Shown: positions 1-9,642 of the stretch, piece by piece
Layout: each line of letters starts with the position of its first letter
Position numbering within the stretch: position 1 is the stretch's first letter
Assembly: GCA_016125455.1 (NCBI GenBank)
Contig: WGLS01000013.1
Coordinates: forward strand, 85,335 to 149,334
Direction: 5' to 3'
Length of the DNA stretch: 64,000 bases
DNA from: Alphaproteobacteria bacterium
GTDB lineage: Bacteria; Pseudomonadota; Alphaproteobacteria; Caulobacterales; Parvularculaceae
Program-made: the position numbers and the translations under genes
Notes under the pieces: model-generated
The model's database searches: none
What the model was told of the DNA's origin: nothing
The model's input: only the letters and a program-made list of their open reading frames with translations

Positions 1-750
1 AAGCTTGCGCGGATGCTGGAGCGCGATGGCGTCGGCGCGCGCAGGTTCGAGCTGCGTCTCTTCCGACTGGATAACTCATTCGTCATTGAAACGATCGATT
101 TCGCTGCGCCAGCGCGAGACCCGGCGGCGATCGCGAGGCTTTTTCGGCTGAAATTTGAAAAGGGGGACCGGCCGGTTGATCCGGGCTTTGGATTTGACGC
201 ATTGCGACTGACGGCGAACCGGCTTGCGCCCATCGCGCCCGAACAGCGAACCTCGCTAAAGAGCCTTGTGGACGATGCGCGCCGCGACGGCGACATTGCG
301 CTCACCCGTCTTGCTGACCGCCTCGGCGCGGTTCTCGGCGCCGACGCCGTCGCTTTCGCCGAGTCATGCAACGCGCATGCGCCGGAACGCGCCGTACGAA
401 TGACGCCGGCGCTCAAGGGCGCCGGCCGTGCGCAGGACTGGCCAGCGGCCGCCTCGCCCGACGGCGTTCCATGGCGGCCGCTTTTCCTCTCGCCGGCGCC
501 TGAGCCGGTCGAGGTGATGGCGCTCGCCCCTGACGGTCCCCCGGCGCGCTTCATCTGGCGGCGCATACCCTATCGCGTGCGGCGCGCGACGGGCCCTGAG
601 CGCATGCTCGGCGAATGGCGGCTTGGGCAGGCGCGCGTGCGCGATTATTACCGGGTTGAGGATGACGCCGGCCGCCGCTTCTGGATCTACCGGGAGGGCG
701 AGATGGGAGAAGCGGGCGCGCACTGGCGCCTGCACGGGATCTTCGCATGA
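1..750 (+). CDS. imuB: ImuB-like Y-family polymerase protein, C-terminal part
   Basis: The frame is open from base 1, so this is the last 249 codons of a gene that begins upstream. ImuB is a Y-family polymerase homologue, usually catalytically inactive, that bridges the beta clamp and the DnaE2 polymerase during error-prone repair after DNA damage. The visible part is the little-finger region and C-terminal tail, ending in the typical Arg/Trp-rich run (RIPYRVRRATGPE, then DYYRVED and a WRLHGIFA terminus). It overlaps dnaE2 by four bases (ATGA at 747-750), the usual translationally coupled imuB-dnaE2 arrangement. The catalytic palm lies outside the window, so loss of active-site residues cannot be checked. 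Any LexA-controlled promoter would also lie upstream. Confidence 0.88.
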   Translation, partial: KLARMLERDGVGARRFELRLFRLDNSFVIETIDFAAPARDPAAIARLFRLKFEKGDRPVDPGFGFDALRLTANRLAPIAPEQRTSLKSLVDDARRDGDIALTRLADRLGAVLGADAVAFAESCNAHAPERAVRMTPALKGAGRAQDWPAAASPDGVPWRPLFLSPAPEPVEVMALAPDGPPARFIWRRIPYRVRRATGPERMLGEWRLGQARVRDYYRVEDDAGRRFWIYREGEMGEAGAHWRLHGIFA

Positions 751-3700
751 TCTCCCCCGCCGCGCATGGTGGCTATGCGGAGCTATCCACCTTCACAAAC
801 TTCTCGTTTCTACGCGGAGCGTCGCATCCGGATGAAATGATCGCTCAGGCCGCTGCGCTGGGACTTGCCGCCGTTGCGATCACGGATGTCAATTCCTTCG
901 CCGGCATCGTTCGCGCCCATGTCGCCGCCCGGCAGGCTGGCGTGCGGCTTGTCGTTGGTGTGCGGCTACAACTTTCCGACGAGGCGCCAGACATTCTCGC
1001 CTGGCCGCAGGACCGCACAGCTTACGGACGGATTTGCCGGCTTCTCACCCGGGGAAAGCGGCGGGCGGCGAAGGGAAATTGCCTTGTCGCGACTGCCGAC
1101 ATTCTGGAGCTTGGCGCAGGAACCCTTTTTGCAGTCGCGCCGGAAACCCCGGAAGATGAGGGGCTTTTACCGCTCATCCGCCATCTTAGGGAGGCGTTTC
1201 CCGGCGATGTCTGGCTCGCCGCGGCAAGGACGTTCGGTCCCGACGACGTCCGGCGGCTCAACGGACTCGCCCGCATTGCCGCTGCGGCGGGCGTTCCTCT
1301 GCTTGCGGTCAACCATGCGCTTTATCATGACCCGGTTCGCCGATGTCTGCAGGATGTGCTGACGTGCATCCGTGAAAAGACGACAATTGATGCGGCCGGG
1401 CGCCTGCTTGAGGCGAACGCCGAACGTTGCCTTAAGTCGCCGGCCGAAATGGCGCGCCTTTTCGCGGACTATCCGGATGCTGTGCGCCAGTCGCTCGAAA
1501 TAGCCGATCGCGCGCGGTTTTCCCTCGACGAGCTTCGCTACGAATACCCAAAAGAGACTTCCGACGGCGAGGACCCACAGGAGGCGCTGGAGCGGCTCGC
1601 CTGGATCGGCGCGCGGGGCCGGTTTCCTGATGGCTTGCCCGACAAGGTCCGCACTGCGCTCGTTCATGAGCTCGGCCTTATCGCCAGACTTCAGTATGCG
1701 CCTTACTTTCTCACCGTTTACGACATCGTCCGCTACGCAAGGTCCAGGGGAATTCTGTGTCAGGGGCGTGGATCGGCGGCGAATTCGGCCGTCTGCTACT
1801 GCCTTGGCATTACCGCAGTCGATCCATCCCGCATGGATCTTCTGTTCGAACGGTTCATCTCCGAAGAGCGGCGCGAGCCGCCGGACATTGATGTCGATTT
1901 CGAGCACCAGCGGCGCGAAGAAGTCATTCAGTACATTTATGAAAAGTATGGCCGTGAGCGAGCCGGCATTGCCGCCACAGTCATCTGTTATCGTGCGCGC
2001 TCGGCGTTGCGTGAAACTGGCAAGGCGATGGGGCTCACCGAAGACGCCGTCGCGGCGCTTTCCGGCATGACGCGCGCCTGGCGCGATGGGCGCATCCGGG
2101 ACGAAGCCGCGTCCGACAGCGGGCTTGATGTTTCAGCGCCGCGGGTCGCGATGACGCTCGCGCTTGCGCGTGAGTTAATGGGCTTTCCGCGCCACCTGTC
2201 GCAGCACACGGGCGGGTTCGTCGTGACCGACGGGCCGCTTGAGGAGACGATCCCCATCGGCAATGGGGCGATGCCCGACCGCACATTCGTTGAATGGGAC
2301 AAGGACGACCTCGACGCCCTCGGGATTATAAAGGTCGACGTGCTTGGCCTCGGGATGCTGTCCTGCATTGCGAAATCATTCGCTTTCCTAAGGGCGCACT
2401 ACGGCGTCAATCTCGATCTCGCCACGACGCCGGCGGAGGAGTCGGCAGTATACGACATGATCTGCCGCGCGGATACGCTTGGCGTCTTCCAGATCGAGAG
2501 CCGCGCCCAGATGACGATGCTGCCGCGGCTTCGGCCGCGGACATTTTATGACCTCGTCATCGAAGTCGCGATTGTTCGTCCGGGACCGATCCAGGGAGAC
2601 ATGGTGCACCCCTATCTTCGCCGCCGCCGTGGCGAAGAGAAAGTCGAATTTCCGTCGAAGGACCTTGAGAAGGTTCTCGGCAAGACGCTTGGAGTGCCGC
2701 TGTTCCAGGAGCAGGCGATGAAAATCGCCATCATCGCTGGCGGCTTTACGCCGACCGAGGCGGATCAGCTTCGCCGCGCGATGGCGACCTTTCGGAAGAC
2801 TGGCACGATACACACGTTCGGCGAAAAGCTCGTGGAGGGGATGAAGGCGCGAGGATACGATGCCGCTTTCGCCGAGCGTTGCTTCAAGCAGATCGAGGGC
2901 TTTGGGGAATACGGCTTTCCCGAGAGTCATGCCGCGAGCTTTGCGCTCATCGTTTATGTCTCATGCTGGCTGAAATGCCGGTATCCGGATGTATTTCTCG
3001 CCGCGATGCTGAATGCGCAGCCGCTGGGGTTTTATGCGCCGGCGCAGCTCGTTCGCGACGCGCGGGAGCATGGCGTTGACGTGCGACGCGTCGACGTCAA
3101 TTCGTCCGGATGGGACGCCACGCTTGAGCTCAATGCCGCGAATGCGCAGCCAATCGGCGAACGTCTGCATCCGTCTCATTTAGAAATGACTGGTGAAATT
3201 CGGACCCATCATGCCGTCCGACTCGGCTTTCGTCAGATCAAGGGCGCGTCCGAAGACGCAGCTGTCCGCATCTGCGCGGCGCGCGCCGCCGGCGGCCCGT
3301 TCGATTCCGTTCGAGACTTGTGGTTGCGGGCCGGCGTATCGCGCGCCTTTGTCGAACGGCTCGCCGACGCGGACGCCTTCGGATCGATCGGGCTATCGCG
3401 CCGTGATGCGCTTTGGGCGGCGAAAGGCCTTGATGCCGGGACCGGGCGCGACGAAAAGCCGTTGTTCCTCCATGCCGCAACCATGGACTTCGAGGCGGAA
3501 GCGTCGTTGCCGACGATGCCGATGGGCGAGGAGGTGATTCACGACTACCGCACGCTCCGCCTTTCGCTGAAGGCTCACCCGATCATTTTCCTGCGCGATA
3601 ACCTTGATCGGCGCCAGTTTATTCGTAACGAGATTTTATCGGATACGGCGGATGGAAGGCTCGTTCGCGTCGGCGGCCTGGTTCTTGTCCGACAGCGTCC

Positions 3701-4070
3701 GGGAACGGCGTCCGGCGTGATCTTCGCAACTCTCGAAGACGAAACCGGCGTCGCCAATATCGTCATCTGGCCGCGCGTTTTCGAACGCTTCCGGCGCGTC
3801 GTGCTTGCGGCGCGGTTCATGGGAATTGAAGGGCGGGTTCAGCGCGAAGGCGAGGTCATCCATGTGGTCGCCGATCGGTTGGTCGACCTGACGCCCATGT
3901 TGTCAATCCTGTCGGAGGACTATGGCGAGGCCGCCGAAGCCTATGCCCGCGCCGACGAATTCCGCCATGGCGGCGAGCGCGCGGACCCTCGCATTGCGGC
4001 AAGCGAGAAAAAGGCCGCGAGCAAGGAGCGGCTGATGACCATCCTGCCGAAGTCGCGAGATTTTCATTGA
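747..4070 (+). CDS. dnaE2: Error-prone DNA polymerase DnaE2 (ImuC)
   Basis: This is a C-family DNA polymerase III alpha subunit of the DnaE2 type, which performs translesion synthesis with ImuA and ImuB. The 1107-aa length fits DnaE2, which is shorter than replicative DnaE. An N-terminal PHP domain occupies about residues 1-200. The polymerase core shows the metal-binding motif PPDIDVDF near residue 380 and KVDVLGL near 527, giving the three expected aspartates. SQHTGGFV and a helix-hairpin-helix region follow, and an OB fold (GVIFATLEDETG) lies near 980-1010. The protein ends without the beta/tau-binding extension of DnaE1. Translation is coupled to imuB by the ATGA overlap. Expression is expected to be SOS-controlled from upstream of the window, which is an inference from other alphaproteobacteria. 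Confidence 0.96.
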   Translation: MISPAAHGGYAELSTFTNFSFLRGASHPDEMIAQAAALGLAAVAITDVNSFAGIVRAHVAARQAGVRLVVGVRLQLSDEAPDILAWPQDRTAYGRICRLLTRGKRRAAKGNCLVATADILELGAGTLFAVAPETPEDEGLLPLIRHLREAFPGDVWLAAARTFGPDDVRRLNGLARIAAAAGVPLLAVNHALYHDPVRRCLQDVLTCIREKTTIDAAGRLLEANAERCLKSPAEMARLFADYPDAVRQSLEIADRARFSLDELRYEYPKETSDGEDPQEALERLAWIGARGRFPDGLPDKVRTALVHELGLIARLQYAPYFLTVYDIVRYARSRGILCQGRGSAANSAVCYCLGITAVDPSRMDLLFERFISEERREPPDIDVDFEHQRREEVIQYIYEKYGRERAGIAATVICYRARSALRETGKAMGLTEDAVAALSGMTRAWRDGRIRDEAASDSGLDVSAPRVAMTLALARELMGFPRHLSQHTGGFVVTDGPLEETIPIGNGAMPDRTFVEWDKDDLDALGIIKVDVLGLGMLSCIAKSFAFLRAHYGVNLDLATTPAEESAVYDMICRADTLGVFQIESRAQMTMLPRLRPRTFYDLVIEVAIVRPGPIQGDMVHPYLRRRRGEEKVEFPSKDLEKVLGKTLGVPLFQEQAMKIAIIAGGFTPTEADQLRRAMATFRKTGTIHTFGEKLVEGMKARGYDAAFAERCFKQIEGFGEYGFPESHAASFALIVYVSCWLKCRYPDVFLAAMLNAQPLGFYAPAQLVRDAREHGVDVRRVDVNSSGWDATLELNAANAQPIGERLHPSHLEMTGEIRTHHAVRLGFRQIKGASEDAAVRICAARAAGGPFDSVRDLWLRAGVSRAFVERLADADAFGSIGLSRRDALWAAKGLDAGTGRDEKPLFLHAATMDFEAEASLPTMPMGEEVIHDYRTLRLSLKAHPIIFLRDNLDRRQFIRNEILSDTADGRLVRVGGLVLVRQRPGTASGVIFATLEDETGVANIVIWPRVFERFRRVVLAARFMGIEGRVQREGEVIHVVADRLVDLTPMLSILSEDYGEAAEAYARADEFRHGGERADPRIAASEKKAASKERLMTILPKSRDFH

Positions 4071-4088
4071 TGCTTCAGCAGAAGAGCG

Positions 4089-5576
4089 TTATCCGGCGAC
4101 CCTGCGGCTCGCGACGAAACCATCGCTGTGCGCGATCGCCTGCGGCTTTGTCGCAAGGCTGACGACAACAAGCACAGGGACATGGACAAGAAGGCCGAGA
4201 ACGCCTTCGTGAAGGCCGAATGGCCGCAACTCGTTCCCCAGGAAACCACTCAGGAAAAAGAACAACGCCGTCGCGGATCCGGCGGCGAAGCCCGCGATCA
4301 CGCCCGTCGTGGTCGCCCGCCGCCAATAAAGCGCAGCGACAATTGGCGGCGCGAGCTGGCAGATAAGGCCGTAAGCCGTCAGTAACAGGACGACAAGGGA
4401 CGCAGACCCCGAAACCGCAAAGTAGTATGCGAGCGCGCCAAATGCGAGGACGAACGCCTGTATAAGGCGGCGCTGAAAAGCGTCGCTCAGCTTACGGAAT
4501 GGGCCTATGGCGTCTTCCACAATGACCGAACCGGCGGCGTGCAGCAGAGCATCGCCGGTTGACATAGACGCAGAGAGGGCGCCCGCGCAGAACAACCCGA
4601 CAATCAGCGCCGGGAGGTCGGCATTGAGGATCATGAACGGCATGATGAAATCCGGCGACGGCGCCTTCTCTGGGTACAGAACGCCCGCAAATCCAATCAG
4701 AAAAACTGGTATCAGGAATATCTGGAAGGTCGGAAAGAGGAACACGGTCTGCTTGAGCGTCCGGTCGCTGCGAGCGGTAAACGCCTTCATGAAAAGATGC
4801 GGCCACATCATGAGGCCGACGGCCGAAACGACGATCGCGCTCGAATAGGCGCCCCGGGTCCAGGGCGTTCCGTCGGCAGTGAGGCCGGGCGCTGTCAGGA
4901 GTTCCGGTCGCTCCGCGAGCAGACGCTCAAACATCTCGCCGACGCCGCCATAAAGAGCAGTCGGAAGATATAGTCCCAGCGACCAAGCGATCGCCAGCAT
5001 GAACAGGCCCTGGAACGTATTCGTCCAGCCGACCGCTTTTGCGCCGCTCGTCAGCACATAGAGCATCACGACGCCGTAGGCGACGCCTGCGCCGAGCCAC
5101 AAAGGCACGTGTCCTTCGGTCACCGCCTCAATGACGATCCCGGCGCCGCGCATCTGCAAGGTGATGTACGGCACGAAAGCAACGAGCGTCATGGCGGCGA
5201 TGAGCAGCGACAGGAGGCGGGACGGGAACCGTCCGCATATCAACTGCGCCTGAGTGACGTATCCATTGGCGCGTCCGAGCGCGGCCGCTTTCGGACCGAT
5301 GAAGAAATAGGGCGCCATGCCAAGGACGCCATAGGAAAGAATGTAGTACGCGGCTGCGCCGCGTGAATAGGTCCATCCCGGCCCGCCGAGAAACGCGAAC
5401 GCCGAAAACACCGACGCGCCAAGGACGAAGTACATGACGAGCAGTCCGAAATCCCGGTCTCCCGCGACGTACCCGGCGACGCTCTTTGACGCGCCGCGCC
5501 CGGAAATCAGGCCGATCGCCAGCGTCAAGATGAGATAGGCGGCGATGACGCCGGAAACGATTTGCCAGCGTTCCAT
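4089..5576 (-). CDS. Sodium:solute symporter family permease
   Basis: This integral membrane protein of the SSS (SLC5-like) family couples solute uptake to a sodium gradient. It is about 495 aa with roughly 13 hydrophobic segments and an N-terminal GYVAGDRDFG stretch typical of the family. The substrate cannot be read from sequence; SSS permeases paired with DUF3311 proteins are often monocarboxylate or organic-acid transporters. I prefer the ATG at 5576 because AAGGA lies about nine bases upstream; the frame also has a TTG at 5585 that overlaps the DUF3311 stop. The small DUF3311 gene is directly upstream and probably cotranscribed. The stop lies 18 bases from the convergent dnaE2 stop. Confidence 0.92.
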   Translation of the reverse strand: MERWQIVSGVIAAYLILTLAIGLISGRGASKSVAGYVAGDRDFGLLVMYFVLGASVFSAFAFLGGPGWTYSRGAAAYYILSYGVLGMAPYFFIGPKAAALGRANGYVTQAQLICGRFPSRLLSLLIAAMTLVAFVPYITLQMRGAGIVIEAVTEGHVPLWLGAGVAYGVVMLYVLTSGAKAVGWTNTFQGLFMLAIAWSLGLYLPTALYGGVGEMFERLLAERPELLTAPGLTADGTPWTRGAYSSAIVVSAVGLMMWPHLFMKAFTARSDRTLKQTVFLFPTFQIFLIPVFLIGFAGVLYPEKAPSPDFIMPFMILNADLPALIVGLFCAGALSASMSTGDALLHAAGSVIVEDAIGPFRKLSDAFQRRLIQAFVLAFGALAYYFAVSGSASLVVLLLTAYGLICQLAPPIVAALYWRRATTTGVIAGFAAGSATALFFFLSGFLGNELRPFGLHEGVLGLLVHVPVLVVVSLATKPQAIAHSDGFVASRRVAG

Positions 5577-5581
5577 CGGCG

Positions 5582-5767
5582 TCAATCCTTGTCGCTAAGG
5601 TAGAGCGCGAAAAGAACGGCCATTCCGGCCAGAACCAGAATCGCAATCGCAAAAAGATTGAACGGCAGCCCTAGGACAATCGGCGTCGGGCGGTTAACGA
5701 GCTCAAATCCTGGCCACGTGACAGCGACTAGAAAGAATAGGAAGAAAATCAGGGAAAAAAGTCGCAA
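5582..5767 (-). CDS. DUF3311-type small membrane protein
   Basis: This 61-aa protein has two predicted transmembrane helices (about residues 4-22 and 35-56) separated by a short NRPTPIVLGLPFN loop. The layout and the loop match the DUF3311 family, whose members sit directly upstream of SSS symporters and may be accessory subunits. The start is a TTG at 5767 with GAGG about seven bases upstream. The stop codon is a few bases before the symporter start, so the two are almost certainly one transcript. Function in the pair is not established. Confidence 0.8.
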   Translation of the reverse strand: MRLFSLIFFLFFLVAVTWPGFELVNRPTPIVLGLPFNLFAIAILVLAGMAVLFALYLSDKD

Positions 5768-5999
5768 TGCGCCGCCTCGCCAGACCCAATTGCGGTTGAG
5801 ACTAGTCCGGCGTCGCCGTCCCCGGCAACCTGTCGTCGCGCAGTGCCGCCGTTAGAGCTCGTCGTTTGACGCCGCCGACCTCGCCAGCGGGCGGCGCCGC
5901 CGCTTGGTCCCCGGCGCGCTGTTCGTCGCGGTCAATCCATGCTTTTCTCCCCGGTTCCGTAGCCCGTCACTCAAAGCGGCGCGGCCGTGAGGAGCTTGC
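5768..5999. promoter_or_regulatory. Divergent intergenic region between two symporter operons
   Basis: These 232 bases separate the leftward DUF3311-symporter pair from the rightward second symporter, so they should carry both promoters. A GAGGAG-like ribosome-binding site is visible just before the ATG at 6000. I see no convincing -35/-10 pair and no clear inverted repeat for a regulator. Confidence 0.4.
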
Positions 6000-7394
6000 A
6001 TGTCCATGCTCATCTGGATCATTGCCTTATATGTCCTCGCCCAGATTGCGATCTCCGCATGGGTTGCGCGCCGCACCAGGACGGATGCCGACTATCTTGT
6101 CGCCGGCCGTCGGCTCGGCGTTTTCCCGGTCGGCATGTCTCTCTTTGCAACATGGTTCGCCGCTGAGAGCGTTATCGCCACGTCTGCAGAAACCGCAATG
6201 AATGGGCTCGCTGGCGCCCGGATAGAGCCGTTCGCGTTCGGTCTCGGAATTCTATTGCTGGGCCTTTTCGTCGCCAAGGAGATCCGGAAAGGCGGGCACA
6301 TGACGCTTGCGGATTATATTGGAGCGCGCTTTGGCGTCGCGGCTGAAACGCTAAGCGCTCTTGCGATCGCGCTAAGCGGCACGGTATGGGCGGCGGCGCA
6401 GTTGTACGCACTGGCGACGATCATCGCCGGCGCCGTGGGAACCGGCTTCCTCCCGGCCCTCGTTGCGGCTACGGCGGTTGTGCTCGTCTACACGCTGATC
6501 GGCGGCTTGATGGGCGATATCGCGACGGATATCATCCAGGGCGCGGTCCTCGTTGTCGGCGTCCTTATTCTTTTCTTCCTGATACTGAGCGCGTCGGGCG
6601 GCATAGGCGCCGCGATAGACGCCGTTCCCCCGGCCCGGCTGAATTTCACCGCGCCAGGCGAGAGTATCCTTGATCAGATCGAAATTTGGCTCATCCCGAT
6701 TTTCGCGTCGATTGTAGCGCAAGAAGCGATTTCCCGCACCCTCGCTGCGCGGACCCCGGAGATAGCCCGCAATGGCGCAGTTCTTGGATCGGCGATCTAT
6801 GTGGTCGTCGGCCTGGTGCCGGTGATGTTTGGCCTCTTTGCTCCGCAGCTCGACCTGGCGCTTGGCGAGGGCGATCAGTTCCTTCCAAGCCTCGCCGAGG
6901 CGCTTCTGCCATCCTGGGCGTATGTGGTCTTCACCGGCGCCCTGTTGTCCGCGATTCTGTCGTCGGTAGATTCGGCGCTGCTTGCCGTTTCGGCGGTCGC
7001 GACGGAAACCGGCTACAGACGGTTTCGTCCCCGGACAACGCCGGAGCAAAGTCTCGTGGTCGCGCGCCTGGCAACCACGATTGCCGGTCTCGTCGCTTTC
7101 GCCGTTGCAGCGTCCGGCGAAAGCCTGCGCGAGATCGTACTTTCCGCGGCGTCCGTCGGCGGCGTCCTCGCGGCGCCAATACTCCTGACAATCGTCAGTC
7201 AGGGGAAGTTTGGCGGACCGATTGCAGCGACCGCATCCATCGCGATCCAGATCATTTGTCTCGGGGTGCTTGATTGGACGCTTGGCATTTCCGGCGCAGT
7301 CGTCATCACGTTTGCCGCAGGCTTTGCCACCTATATCGGGTTGGCGCTTGCCGCGTTCCTCGCAAGGTCGGTCAATTCCGCGTCAGCGGCGTAG
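6000..7394 (+). CDS. Sodium:solute symporter family permease (second copy)
   Basis: This is a second SSS-family permease, 464 aa and about 13 transmembrane helices, clearly different from the leftward one. The N-terminal DADYLVAGRRLG and the helix-8 SAILSSVDSALLAVS stretch, which includes the paired Ser residues near the Na2 site, are characteristic of the family. An AGGAG precedes the ATG by a few bases. The substrate is unknown. The 3' end overlaps the convergent TPR gene by 23 bases. It may be proline/pantothenate-type or sugar-type; the sequence alone does not decide. Confidence 0.92.
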   Translation: MSMLIWIIALYVLAQIAISAWVARRTRTDADYLVAGRRLGVFPVGMSLFATWFAAESVIATSAETAMNGLAGARIEPFAFGLGILLLGLFVAKEIRKGGHMTLADYIGARFGVAAETLSALAIALSGTVWAAAQLYALATIIAGAVGTGFLPALVAATAVVLVYTLIGGLMGDIATDIIQGAVLVVGVLILFFLILSASGGIGAAIDAVPPARLNFTAPGESILDQIEIWLIPIFASIVAQEAISRTLAARTPEIARNGAVLGSAIYVVVGLVPVMFGLFAPQLDLALGEGDQFLPSLAEALLPSWAYVVFTGALLSAILSSVDSALLAVSAVATETGYRRFRPRTTPEQSLVVARLATTIAGLVAFAVAASGESLREIVLSAASVGGVLAAPILLTIVSQGKFGGPIAATASIAIQIICLGVLDWTLGISGAVVITFAAGFATYIGLALAAFLARSVNSASAA

Positions 7395-8634
7395 AGGAGT
7401 GATGCGAATCAATCGGCCGATGCGCGCTTGTCTGCGCCGCGGCGAAGGTTCTGGCCTCTTGGAAAAGGCCGCGTTGCGCATGGCTGCCGCCTATAAGGTG
7501 AAGGTGGGGTTCAGCGGCGGCAAATGCCGCAGCGGCCGCTGCAAGGTCGCCGCGGGCGAAGGCAATCGCGCCATCCGCCGCCGGCAGGAGCGCCAATTTC
7601 CAAGTAGAAGCCGCCGGCCCATTGAGCGCCATGGCGTGCGCGCCGATCCTGTTTCTCATCGCATCCGCCTCGCCCGGCTCGCCGGCCCGTGCGAGAGCGT
7701 AGAGGTAATGAACGTCATGAAAAGGAAAGATATGCTCGTCGGCGCGCGCCCGCGCTTGCGACACGACGGGCGCCCAGCGATCGCCCACGTCTATGCCGCG
7801 CATCTCCAGGCGCCAGAGCATTGAAACTGCGCCGATCTGTTCCTGGGGAAACTCTGGCCAGGCGCCCCACAGGCGCTCGTCGAAGATGGCGAGCGCGCCC
7901 GCGTCGTCGCCGGCGTTCAGATGGAACAGCGCCGTGTGCCACCAGTTGTGATCTCGAATGAAGACGCCCTTGGCGTCCCACGTGTGGGCGCATCGGGCCA
8001 TCCATCGCGCGCCTTTTTCAGGATGACCGCGCGTTTCGTGGACGTGCGCGATTGCGTGATGCGCCCAGGCGTCGTCGATGGCGATTTCACATGCGCGCAG
8101 GCCTTCCGCCATGGCGGCGTCGAGGTCATGGTTCTGTTCAAGCGCAAAAGCGATCATTCCGTGGGCGTACGGACGGCCCTCATGGGCGATCCGCGCACGT
8201 CGCGCAAGGCGCAGAAGCGCAGGCTGATCGCCGAGATTGAAGGCGTGATACTGGGCCCATTTGATGGCGCACAGGTCGGCTGGCCAGCGAACCGATAACT
8301 CGTCAAGGTGTCCGAGAGCCCAATGGAAATCCTTGTTGGCCCAAGCGTCGACGGCCGCACAAAAGAGGCGCTCGCGCTCGCTTGCCGACGAACCTGCCCG
8401 CATCCGTTCGAGATACGGACGCGCATTGGTCCAGCCTTCGGCGCCTTCGAATGCGAGATGAAGCGCGGCGGCGTGCGCATTGATCAAGGGGGCGTCAGGC
8501 GCGGCATCAGCGACGGCGAACAGATCCCGAAGTCTCGCCCCGTAGGAGAGAAACTCCGTCACGTAGGCGTCATACCCGCGTGCAGTGGCCCCATCAGCGG
8601 CGGTGATAGTCAGGTCGGATGCATCTCGTGCCAT
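7372..8634 (-). CDS. Tetratricopeptide repeat protein, TTC38-like
   Basis: This 420-aa soluble protein is made almost entirely of helical TPR-like repeats and lacks a signal peptide or membrane segment. Repeat signatures include AHHAIAHVHETRG and GMIAFALEQN near the middle, followed by the HNWWHTALFHL motif that is characteristic of the TTC38 family. That family is widespread in alphaproteobacteria and animals, but its biochemical role is unknown. It is convergent with and overlaps the end of the second symporter. No strong ribosome-binding site is visible at the ATG, so the exact start is less certain than the family. Confidence 0.85.
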   Translation of the reverse strand: MARDASDLTITAADGATARGYDAYVTEFLSYGARLRDLFAVADAAPDAPLINAHAAALHLAFEGAEGWTNARPYLERMRAGSSASERERLFCAAVDAWANKDFHWALGHLDELSVRWPADLCAIKWAQYHAFNLGDQPALLRLARRARIAHEGRPYAHGMIAFALEQNHDLDAAMAEGLRACEIAIDDAWAHHAIAHVHETRGHPEKGARWMARCAHTWDAKGVFIRDHNWWHTALFHLNAGDDAGALAIFDERLWGAWPEFPQEQIGAVSMLWRLEMRGIDVGDRWAPVVSQARARADEHIFPFHDVHYLYALARAGEPGEADAMRNRIGAHAMALNGPAASTWKLALLPAADGAIAFARGDLAAAAAAFAAAEPHLHLIGGSHAQRGLFQEARTFAAAQTSAHRPIDSHHSSTPLTRN

Positions 8635-8730
8635 GCGGTCGAGCGGTAGCCGACAGTTGGGTGCGGCGCCAGCGCAAATCGCTCGCGATCGTTCACGACA
8701 TTGTCGGCATGTGGCGCCATTGCCCCGGGC

Positions 8731-8781
8731 GGCGCAAAAAGGACCCCCGCAAGCGGCGCTTGCGGGGGTCCTTTCTGCGCC
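8731..8781 (-). terminator. Rho-independent terminator of the Bax inhibitor-1 gene
   Basis: A perfect 17-bp stem (8738-8754 against 8758-8774) with a 3-base loop is followed on the minus strand by a short U run. It lies 14 bases beyond the stop codon of the leftward Bax inhibitor-1 gene and before the TPR gene. The stem is extended by matching GGCGCA/TGCGCC flanks. Confidence 0.9.
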
Positions 8782-8794
8782 TTGGGTGGCGAAC

Positions 8795-9520
8795 CTAGTC
8801 GCGCATGATTCCGAGAATGTTCAGGATGTGGATGAACAGGGTCACGAACGACCCGTAAAGGGCGAACGCGCCGAAGATCGCAGCGCGGTCGTTTGCCGCC
8901 CCGCCGTCGACATACATCGACTTGATCGTCTGGGTTTCCCAGGCTGTTATCCCCGAAAACACGAGGACCACCGCGCATGACGTCAGCAGGCTGAAGAGGG
9001 TCGATCCAATGAACACGTTGACGACGATTGCGATGAGAAGGCCGATTGACGCCATCACAAAGAACCCGTCCATCCCCGACAGGTCGCGCTTGGTCGTGTA
9101 GCCATAAAGGCTGACCCCGGCGAAAAGTCCGGCAGTGATGAAGAATGCCCGGTAGATGTCCTGTGCGGCGCCCGCCTGGTTAAACGAGAACAGCATCGGG
9201 GCGATCAACAGGCCCCAGAGGCCGGCGTAAAGCCAGTACATGCCGTGGGCCATTGCCTTTGACCCGTTAAACATCACTCGCGGCGCGAACCAGCCAAGGC
9301 CGAGCAGGGCGGCAAAGACAACCCACTTCAGCGGCGTGCCGCCAATCGCATAGACAAGGCTCTGCTGGGAGGCGACGAAAAGGGAAACGAGGCCGGTCCC
9401 GGCCACGCCGAGCGCCATATAGTTGTAGACGCCCAGCATGTACTGCCGGAGGCCCTCATCAATGGCCCGGGCGCCGGTCGTCGCCGTCGTCGCGCCGTAG
9501 CCTTTGCGTAAATCGTTCAT
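8795..9520 (-). CDS. Bax inhibitor-1/YccA family membrane protein
   Basis: This is a 241-aa polytopic inner-membrane protein of the Bax inhibitor-1 (TMBIM) family, with seven hydrophobic segments and the C-terminal aspartate-containing stretch typical of the family. Bacterial members such as YetJ are pH-sensitive calcium leak channels; others have been linked to membrane protease control. The start at 9520 (MNDLRKGYG) is preceded by GGAG at a good distance, so it is preferred over an in-frame start 33 bases further upstream. It is a single-gene transcription unit ending at a strong hairpin terminator. Its substrate is not inferable here. Confidence 0.93.
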   Translation of the reverse strand: MNDLRKGYGATTATTGARAIDEGLRQYMLGVYNYMALGVAGTGLVSLFVASQQSLVYAIGGTPLKWVVFAALLGLGWFAPRVMFNGSKAMAHGMYWLYAGLWGLLIAPMLFSFNQAGAAQDIYRAFFITAGLFAGVSLYGYTTKRDLSGMDGFFVMASIGLLIAIVVNVFIGSTLFSLLTSCAVVLVFSGITAWETQTIKSMYVDGGAANDRAAIFGAFALYGSFVTLFIHILNILGIMRD

Positions 9521-9642
9521 GTCAGCTCCAGTTTTGGGTCGAACCAGCGCCACAAGCGCCCGTCGAAGCCTACGTTATATTGGAAGGTTTCCGATCCGTT
9601 CAACCGGGATGCGCCGGACCGAATGACGCCGCTGCGCCGGCG

